Assembly (NCBI GenBank): GCA_030035585.1 | Contig: CM057468.1 | Location: forward strand, 50,526,145 to 50,590,144 | DNA from: Dugong dugon | Lineage: Eukaryota; Chordata; Mammalia; Sirenia; Dugongidae | DNA length: 64,000 nt | Direction of reading: 5' to 3' | Notes under the pieces: model-generated | What the model was told of the DNA's origin: nothing | The model's database searches: none | Seen by the model: only the letters and a program-made list of their open reading frames with translations | In this document: piece by piece, positions 56,725-64,000 of the stretch | Layout: every line of letters starts with the position of its first letter | How positions within the stretch are numbered: the first letter of the stretch is position 1 | Program-made: the position numbers and the translations under genes

Positions 56725-57335
56725 TGTGAGCTTCTTAGGACTGCTGAAACAAAGCACCATAAACTGGGTGGCTTAAAATAACAGCCATTTATCCTCTCTC
56801 AGTTCTGGAAGGCAGAAGTCCAAAATCAAGGTGTCGGTGGGATTGATTACTTTTGAAGGCTCTGAGGGAGAATCTGTTCCATGTGTCTCTCTTAGCATCT
56901 GGTGACGGCCAAAGATCCTACCTGTTCCTTAGCTTGTAGATGCGTCACTCCAATTTCTGCCTCTGTCTTACATGGCATTCTCTCTGTGTTTTTCTCTGTG
57001 TCTCTTCTCTTTTTATAAGGACACCAAACCAACCAAACCAAACCCATTGCCGTCAAGCTGATTCCGACTCATAGCAACCCTATAGGACAGAGTAGAACTG
57101 CCCCATAGTGTTTCCACGGAGTGACTATTGGATTCAAACTGCTGACTTTTTGGTTAGCAGCCATAGCTCTTAACCACTGTGCCAGCCATATTGAATTAGG
57201 TCTCACCTTAGACCAGTATAACCTCATGTTAACTTCGCTAATTACATTTGCAAAGGCCCTTTTTTCCAAATAAACTTCCGAGAGTGAGGAGTTTAGCACA
57301 TCTATTTTTGGCAGGACACAATTCAACCCATGACA
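56725..57335 (-). mobile_element. LTR, MaLR-like (second type), antisense, split by a SINE
   Basis: 'gcttcttaggactgctgaaacaaagcaccataaactggg' and the distal 'tttggcaggacacaattcaacccatgaca' are the reversed ends of another MaLR-type LTR. It is interrupted by the SINE at 57023-57190. Confidence 0.78.
57023..57190 (-). mobile_element. AfroSINE (type A), antisense, nested in LTR
   Basis: A reversed tail of 'ccaaaccaaccaaaccaaac', 'attgccgtcaagctgattccgactc', the body, and the head end 'cttaaccactgtgcc'. Confidence 0.87.
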
Positions 57336-57500
57336 TTATTTAAATCCCACAACAACCACATGAGGAGGGCAGTGTTACCATCAGTTCATCGATGAAAAAA
57401 CCAAGGTGCAGAGATGAAGTAACTCAAGGTCATCCAACTAAAGGGCCAGAGCTGGGATTTGACCCCCAGCTGGGCAGGCTTCAGTCTCCCTGCTTTATAT
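57336..57500 (-). repeat. MIR SINE, antisense
   Basis: 'cacaacaaccacatgaggagggcagtg', 'gcagagatgaagtaactcaaggtcatcc' and 'gagctgggatttgaccccc' follow the reversed MIR order. Confidence 0.78.
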
Positions 57501-57581
57501 ATTCCTTCCTGGAAGTGGAGCCCCTGGGCAACTTCTTACATTGAGATGAGACCTTTCCAGAGATTCACTGCCCATAGTCCT

Positions 57582-58135
57582 CTACTGAAGCTTACAAATG
57601 CAAAGCCACAATGTGTGCATTGATGAGAATTCTCACCTTTCACATGGGAGACCTAGGTTCGATTCCTAGCCAGTGCATCTCATACACAGCCACTACCTGC
57701 CTGTCAGTGGAGGCTTGCATGTTACTGTGATGCTGAACAGACTAAGATGGACTACGAAGAAAGGCCTAGCAATCTACTTCTGAAAAATCAGCCAATGAAA
57801 ACCCCATGGATCACAGTGGTCCATATGGATCATAATTGCGGGAATGGTGCAGGACCAGGCAGCTTTTTGTCCATCGTGTATAGGATTGCCATGAGTCGGG
57901 GACAACTTGACAGCAGCTAACAACAACAATAATAACAATAATAACATGGGCCACTTAATTGGATGCAAGGTACTTTTTCATGTCGCTCCCCTTGCTTAAA
58001 AACCTTCAGTGACTATGTCCCAACTAAACTCCTTGCCCAGGTTATGAGGCCTATGTGATCTGGCCCTTGCCCCCTGTGGACCTCACCTTCCTGCCTTCTG
58101 TCTGTGCTCTCTGCCTCTAGATACTTTCTGAGCCT
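57582..58135 (+). repeat. L2-like repeat, sense, split by a SINE
   Basis: The part from 57947 reads 'cttgcttaaaaaccttcagtgactatgtcccaac', 'ctccttgcccaggttatgaggc' and 'tgatctggcccttgcccc', which is L2-like. The part before the SINE (57582-57626) matches the antisense relative at 56577-56626. Confidence 0.68.
57627..57946 (+). mobile_element. tRNA-Gly-headed SINE with AfroSINE body and RTE-like tail
   Basis: The head keeps 'agaattctcacc' and the T-arm 'aggttcgattcctagccagtgc' of a tRNA-Gly; its first 20 or so bases are missing. Then come 'ctgaacagactaagatggac', 'aaggcctagcaatctacttctg', 'aatcagccaatgaaaacccc' and the RTE-like end 'ggtgcaggaccaggcagc ... gacagcagctaacaac', with an AAT/AAC tail. 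Confidence 0.86.
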
Positions 58136-58139
58136 GACA

Positions 58140-58610
58140 AATTTTTGTCTGCTGAGGGATGGGTGAGCCGCTGTGTGTGTGGTTAGGGCTGTGTGCTGAG
58201 CTTTGCAAGATAATTAACCTTGAACTGTTTAAAAAACTCAGAAGGATGCCTATGATCCTTTTTGTGCAGATACCAGCTCGAATTTGGTTCTCTTTTCCTT
58301 TCCACTTCATAGATTCATGGTGTTGTAGGAGATCTCTGGAGACGTTATTTCATCTTTTGCTTCTCAGTATGAAATCATCTCCTGTAGATGGAAATTTAAT
58401 CTGTTCTTGAAATTCCCTGGGGTGGTGGGGTGGGAGCCCCAAGTCTTGGCTGGGTGACCCTGGGCAGGCCACTCCTCACTGGCTTCACTTTCCCCATCTG
58501 CAGAATTACTTGCTTGGGCCAGATGGTGCCTAAAACTCCTTTTAAGAGAGTACACATCCTTGGGGGACAGCCAGATCAGGTCCCTAATAAGCTTTAGGTT
58601 AAAAACTTAC
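58140..58610. other. Intron 3 interval with a weak MIR-like patch
   Basis: 58440-58510 (gctgggtgaccctgggcaggcc ... cactttccccatctgcag) is MIR-like. The rest is unassigned. Confidence 0.45.
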
Positions 58611-60360
58611 TTTTTTAGATGGCCCAAGATGGCAGCTTAGTCACACACATCATGCCATCCCCCTATAGCAAAGAACCGAGAAACCAATTGAAACAGATAA
58701 CAATCTGGGAACCCAGAACAGCAAATGGAAGGATGAAGAATTAGATTGAACACTGAAGGGAAGGAGAAACTGAATGAAAGCAGCGAAAGAGGAGACTTAA
58801 GGAATGTAGGCGCCCTGCCAGCTGGCCTGGTGCAGTATAGCCATCTTGAGACAAAGCAAGCAGTGTTCCCAGGTGAGGAGCACAGGAAGGCAACTTCAGG
58901 GAATCCCCAGTAGGAGACAAAGATACAGTATAGACAAACCTGGAGTGAAGCAAAGTGAGCAGAACATGAACTAGATCTAAGGAGAGAAATTCTGGGAAGG
59001 CAGGCAAGAGTCCTAGCGATTTAGGCAACCACAGAGCAGGGCAGGATCCAGAAAATCAGGACACAACTACTCACCAACAACAGTCCCTGAACATTTGGGC
59101 GGGTGGTGCTGGTGGAGTGGAGGATCCTTGGAGTGACAGCTAGAGATCCTCCATCCAGTGAGATTCTGGGCAGCCCCCCACACACATTTGTCGGGGTTGG
59201 GTCCTGATCACTGGCTGCTCTCTGTGTGGAGTGCCTTGATGATTATGCCAGAGACGGGGGGAACATGCTCCCCCCTTCTGCCCCCCCATCCTCCCAGTGA
59301 CCAGCGGTGTGCCCCCCTCCCCCTGCCTGGTGATCTGTGGTGCATGCTTCCACGCTGTCAGACCTGTGACCAGAGGCTTGTGCCTGCTCTGCCCACCCCC
59401 GTGCCACCCTGCCCTCCCAGCAGTTGGCAGCCTACACTTCCAGACCAGTGATCAGAGGTGTGAGACCCCCCCCTTCCCTGCCCTCGCTACCCCACCCACC
59501 CAGTGACTAGCAGTCTGAGTTCCTATGCCACCCTCTCAGTGACTGGTGACCTGTGCACCCTTGCCCTGACAACCCAGAAACCAGTGGTGTGCACACACAG
59601 TACCCAACCCAGCAACTGGTGAGAATGTTCCCTACACCAGTGCCCCGGTGACTGGCCAGATAAACACATCACATCATCAGCAATGCCAGTCGCATCCTGA
59701 CAGGTGCCATCTACACTTCTGCCAAACAATAAGCAGGAGATCCTAGTGCCCTCATCCAACATTTGCCCAGCTTCAGTGTCATACATCTCACACCTAAACA
59801 GTTCCCGCAGGCTATCTTCACTTGCACTGAAACCACTTGATACCCCACCACCTATGGAGATGCCAATTTGTGCATGCATAACAGGCCTACCCCTTCCATT
59901 TGGGTAGCACTCCTCACAGCAGATACGGAAAATCCTGCCCTGACCTCCAGAGAATGCATTAAATGCTAGCACCAACCTGGAAGGACCCCACAGTTCCACA
60001 AGCACTGTGGAAGGACCCAGACCACCAAAAACTTGTCACACAATATCAGGGAAAGAGCCTGCTTTCCCACCTCCACTTAATTCTGTAAGGGAAGACGTAC
60101 GCACCTAACTACAGAGGACTTGCACATGGGTGTGACCCACCATACCCACTAGTGAGGAAATCACACCCAGCCAACAGATATCACCAAAGTCACATATAGA
60201 CCAGAACCACAAAACAACAGCAGTTAAAATAATACAAAGGAAGATAGACATTCTAAAGAGAAAGAGAAAAACAAACATACATATAGTGAATCAGTAGACT
60301 AACACCTTAGTGCCTCTGAGAAAGCAGACAATAGCAAATCATATGAAGAATCAGGAAAAT

Positions 60361-61200
60361 ATGGCACAAACAAGTGAGAAAAATAAAGAAGCAGAAAGCC
60401 TTCCTAAGGAAGAAATGGTAATAGAACTACCTGATAAGGAATTTTTAAAAAACTTACATATAGTATCCTCACAGAGATCAAGGAAAACAGAGACAAAACC
60501 CTACAAGAATTTAGGAAAACAATACAAGAACAAAATGCCAAAATAAATAGACAATTAGAAATCATACAAAAACAACAACTAAAAATCCAGAAGGTTAATA
60601 ATAAAATATCGGACTTAGATAACTCAATGGAAGGACATAGAAGTAGATTTGAATTAATGGAAGAAAGAATCAGTGAAATAGAAGGCAAATCCCTTGTTGC
60701 TAATTGGTTTGAAGAACAATCAGAAAAAATAATGAAGAAAAAAGAAGAAAGCTTAAGTTATGTGGGACACTGTCAAGAGGAATAATTTACCCATAATAGG
60801 AATTCCAGAAGAGAAGGAGAAAAAAAATCCAGAGAGAATTTTTGTAGATTTATTGGCATAAAACTTCCTTAATATCATGAAAGACAAGAAGGTTTACATC
60901 AAAGAAGCTCAATGAACCCCATACAGGATAGACCCCAAAAGAAAGTCACCAAGACATATCATAACCAAACTTCCCAAAACAAAAGATAAAGAAAGAATTC
61001 TGAAAGCAGCTCATGAAAAATGAAATACCACCTACAAAGGGATACCAATAAGACCAAGTGCTGATTTCTCAGAAACCATGCAGGCAAGAAAGCAATGGGA
61101 TGACATATATAAAGCCCTGAAAGAAAAGAATTGCCAACCAAGAATCATATATCCAGTAAAATTCTTTCAAATATGATGCCAAAACTAGGACATTCCCAGA
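60361..61200 (+). pseudogene. L1 ORF1, broken, copy D
   Basis: The start MAQTSEKNKEAESLPKEEMV is followed by a charged region. A frame break near 60546 is followed, in other frames, by QLEIIQKQQLKIQKVNNKIS-type coiled coil (about 60550-60660) and, near 61080-61170, the C-terminal MQARKQWDDIYKALKEKNCQ. It is the RNA-binding protein remnant of the element. Confidence 0.82.
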
Positions 61201-61734
61201 AAAACAGGAGTTAAAGGAATTTGTAAAAACCAGACTAACCTTCCAAGAAATATTAAACAGAGTCCTTCAGACAGAGAACCAACAACATCAGACAACCTGA
61301 GATTAAGACACACGACAACATCAATCAGATACCAACTGAGATAAAGAATTCTCAAAAGTAAAATAAAGCTGCACAACTGAAACCAAGGAACCAGAGATGT
61401 CAATCTGTAAATGATGACAGCTTCAAAACAAAGAGGGAGAATAAATGGTGTAGTTGTAGAACTTTCATATGGAGAGAAAGTCAAGGCAGTATTAAGATAG
61501 ACTGTTTTAAACTTAGAAAGATAAAGGTAAATTTCAGAATAACCACAAAAAAAATTAATAAATCTACTCAGTAAAATAAAGAAGAAAATAAAAAAGACTC
61601 AGTAAACACAAAGTCAACAACAACGAAGAATACGAAAAGAGAATCCATAAACAAAAAGAACTCAGCACAGAAAATTAAGTAGAACAAAGAAACTGTTAAC
61701 ACCACTAAAAGAAAAAAAAAGCATAACAAAAAGG

Positions 61735-64000
61735 CAGCTGTATACTCATACCTATCAATAATCACACTGAATGTAAACAGTTTAAATATACCAGTCAAGA
61801 GACAGTGGCAGAAGGGTTAAAAAAAAAAAAAAAAGAGTCCCATCAATGTGTTGTCTACAGGAGACATACCTTAGACACAAAGACATAAACAGGTTAAAAA
61901 TCAAAGAATGGAAAAATACATATCAAGCAAACAGTAACCAAAAGAGAACAGGAGTGGCAATAATAATTGCTGGTAAAATAGAGTTTAAGTCAAAATCCAT
62001 TATAAGTGTCAAAGAAGGGCATTATGTAATGATTAAAGGGTCAATCCACCAAGAGGACATAAGCATAATAAATATTTATGCACTCAATGACAGAGCTTCA
62101 AAATACATAAACTCTAACAGAATCAAACAGAGAAATAGACAATTCTACAATAGTAGTAGGAGACTTTAGAATACCACTTTCAATGATGGCAGAACAACTA
62201 GAAAGAAACTCAATAAAGATACAGAAGATCTGAATAACTCAATCAACCAACTCGACCTCATAGACATATATAGAACACACCACCCAATAGCGGCACAGTG
62301 CACATTCTTCACCAGTGCACATGGATCATTCCCAAGAATAGACCATATTTTAGGTCACAAAGCAAGCCTCAATAAATTCAAAAACATCAAAATAATACAA
62401 AGCAGCTTCTCTGATCATAGCACTATAAAACTAGAAAGAATAAGGAAAAAAATTAAATACGTGGAAACTGAATAGCACCTTACTTAAAAACTATTGGGTA
62501 ATAGAAGAAATTAAAAGTGACATTAAAAAGTCTTAAAAGTCAAATGAGAATGAAAACACAACATACCAAAACATTTGGGACACAGTAAAAGCAGTGCTCA
62601 GAGGAGAATTTATAGTAATAAATGCACACATCAAAAAAGAAGACAGGCCCCAAATAACAGCTTAACCCTACAACTTGGACAAATAGAAAAGGAGCAGCAA
62701 AAGAAGTTTACAGTATCAGAAGAAAGGAAAAATAAAGATCAGAGTAGAAATAAATGAAATAGAAAACAGAAAAACAATAGAAAGAATCAACAAAACTAGA
62801 AGTTAGTTCTTTGAGAGGATCAAGAAAATTGACAAACCACTGGCCAAATTGACAAAGGAAGAAAATGAGAAGATGCAAATAACCAAAATAAGAAATGAGA
62901 TAGATGACATTACACCAGAACCAAATGAGATAAAAAGGATCATAACAGAATATTATGAAAAATTGTACTCCAACAAATTTGAAAACCTAGAAGAAATGAA
63001 CAACAACCAAGATAAAAAGGATCATAACAGAATATTATGAAAAACTGTACTCCCACAAATTTGAAAACCTAGAAGAAATGGACAAATTTCTAGAAACACA
63101 CTACCTACCAAAACTAACACAAATAGAGGTAGAAAATTTGAACAGACCCATAACAAAAGAAGAAACTGAAGAGATCATTAAGAAAATAAAACTCGCAACA
63201 AAAAAAAAGCCCCAGCCCAGATGGCTTCACTGGAGAATTCTATCAAACATTCAGAGAAGAGTTGACACCAATTCTACTCAAACTATTCCAGAACATAGAA
63301 AAGGAACAAATACTCCCTAATTCATTCTGCAAAGCCAGCATAACCCTGATACCAAAACCAGGCAAAGACACTACTGAAAAAGAAAATTACAAACCAATAT
63401 CCCTCATGAATATAGACGCAGAAATTTTCAATAAAATTCTAGCCAACAGAGTTCAACAGCATATCAAAAAAATAACACATTGTGATCAAGTGGAATTCAT
63501 ACCAGGAATGCAAGGATGGTTCAACATTAGAAAATCAATGTAATTCACATAAATAAAGGAAAAGAATCCTGTGATCATCTCAATTGATGCAGAAAAGGCA
63601 ATTGATAAAATCCAACACATTTTCCTGAGAAAAACTCTCAGCAATATAGGAATAGAAGAGAAATTCCTCAACATAATTAAGGGTATATATGCAAAACCAA
63701 CAGCCAACGTTATTCTCAACGAAGAAAGATTAAGAGAATTCCCCATGAGAATGGGAATGAGACAAGGATGCCCTTTGTAACCACTCTTATTCAATATTGT
63801 ACTGGAAGTCCTAGCTAGAGCAATAAGGTAAGAAAGGGAAATAAAGTGTATCCAAATTGGAGAGGAAGAAGTAAAACTATCCTTATTTGCAGATGGCATG
63901 ATCTTATACATTGAAAATCCTAAAGATACCACAAGAAAGTTACTAGAACTAATAGAAGGATTCAGCAAAGTGGCAGGGTACAAGATCAACACAGAAAAAT
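61735..64000 (+). pseudogene. L1 ORF2 (endonuclease/RT), broken, incomplete, copy D
   Basis: The endonuclease part begins near 'ctgaatgtaaacagtttaaa' (61769). CLQETYLRHKDINRLKIKEW follows, then GVAIIIAGKIEFKSKS and SIINIYALNDRASKYIN (61846-62169). The RT part includes [55 protein letters not shown] and GMRQGCPL. The catalytic box is FADG (63886-63897), with the second aspartate lost. An 82-bp tandem duplication at 62929-63092 shifts the frame. The thumb and C-terminus lie beyond the window. Confidence 0.88.
62929..63092 (+). repeat. 82-bp tandem duplication inside L1 ORF2
   Basis: 'gataaaaaggatcataacag' starts at 62929 and again at 63011, and the following text matches to about 63079 ('gaaaacctagaagaaatg'). 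The two units differ at a few bases. Eighty-two is not a multiple of three, so the duplication disrupts the frame. Confidence 0.9.

Larger units (their letters stand above)
26234..64000 (+). other. GSDME: GSDME intron 3 (incomplete, more than 37.7 kb)
   Basis: After the exon 3 donor I looked for the next gasdermin exon, which should restore frame after two bases of codon 135. I found no match in the non-repeat stretches. The interval is therefore read as a single intron. Its bulk is transposon-derived: one full-length L1, one L1 running off the edge, a long RTE, and at least a dozen SINEs. A diverged or short exon 4 could have escaped a reading by eye. Confidence 0.7.
58614..64000 (+). mobile_element. 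L1 (copy D), sense, different 5'UTR type, runs off right edge
   Basis: It opens 'agatggcccaagatggcagc', followed by a 5'UTR of about 1.7 kb, ORF1 (from about 60361) and ORF2 (from about 61735), and continues past the end of the window. The 5'UTR does not resemble that of copies A and B. Its ORF1 N-terminus (MAQTSEKNKEAESLPKEE) also differs from theirs, so it belongs to a separate L1 lineage. It has the same orientation as GSDME. Stops and frame breaks occur in both ORFs. Confidence 0.9.

Noticed and set aside
26300..58600. GSDME exon 4
   Set aside because: Non-repeat intervals were read for the expected continuation of the gasdermin domain; no convincing peptide with splice sites was found.
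59523..60005. A 160-codon minus-strand frame
   Set aside because: It is antisense to the L1 copy D 5'UTR; no recognisable domain and no promoter context.

Overview
The window is nuclear DNA from a placental mammal, almost certainly an afrotherian of the elephant/sirenian/hyrax group. The diagnosis rests on about two dozen tRNA-derived SINEs of the AfroSINE type, several copies of an RTE-clade (BovB-like) LINE that shares its 3' tail with those SINEs, and L1, L2, MIR and MaLR-type LTR copies. There is no bacterial, plasmid or phage content.

Only one host gene is recognisable: GSDME (gasdermin E, formerly DFNA5), on the + strand. A CpG island at about 10.44-10.87 kb contains a strong splice donor at 10799 and is read as the promoter plus non-coding exon 1. 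Exon 2 (20933-21162) carries the start codon at 20952. Exon 3 (26041-26233) follows in matching phase. Together they encode the first 134 residues and part of codon 135 of the pore-forming N-terminal domain. I could not find exon 4 in the remaining 37.8 kb, so most of the window downstream of 26234 is read as intron 3.

Layout. 0-4.4 kb: antisense L1 wreckage carrying a solo LTR and abutting an RTE fragment. 4.4-10.4 kb: upstream intergenic DNA full of SINEs and a head-to-head RTE pair. 10.4-10.9 kb: CpG-island promoter. 10.8-20.9 kb: intron 1, with an RTE copy of about 1.7 kb, a 5'-truncated L1 and an antisense RTE 3' end. 21.2-26.0 kb: intron 2, with a solo LTR, RTE ends, a repeat of about 140 bp present in inverted orientation, and a small DNA transposon (MITE). 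26.2-64 kb: intron 3, with a second MITE copy, an RTE of about 2.3 kb, a full-length antisense L1 of 7.6 kb (36430-44038) with an exact 11-bp target duplication, a SINE-dense stretch (45-58 kb), and a sense L1 of a different 5'UTR type that runs off the right edge.

Apart from the gene, the informative content is a readable record of transposition: solo LTRs with exact 5-bp duplications, MITEs with terminal inverted repeats and TA duplications, SINEs with target-site duplications, a tRNA-Gly-headed SINE joined to an AfroSINE body and an RTE-like tail, and RTE copies that share stop codons at probable former CpG sites. I saw no CRISPR array, operon, phage or novel defence-type system. All calls were made by eye from the sequence; repeat names need a RepeatMasker/Dfam run, and repeat boundaries are good to roughly 10-20 bases unless a target duplication fixes them.
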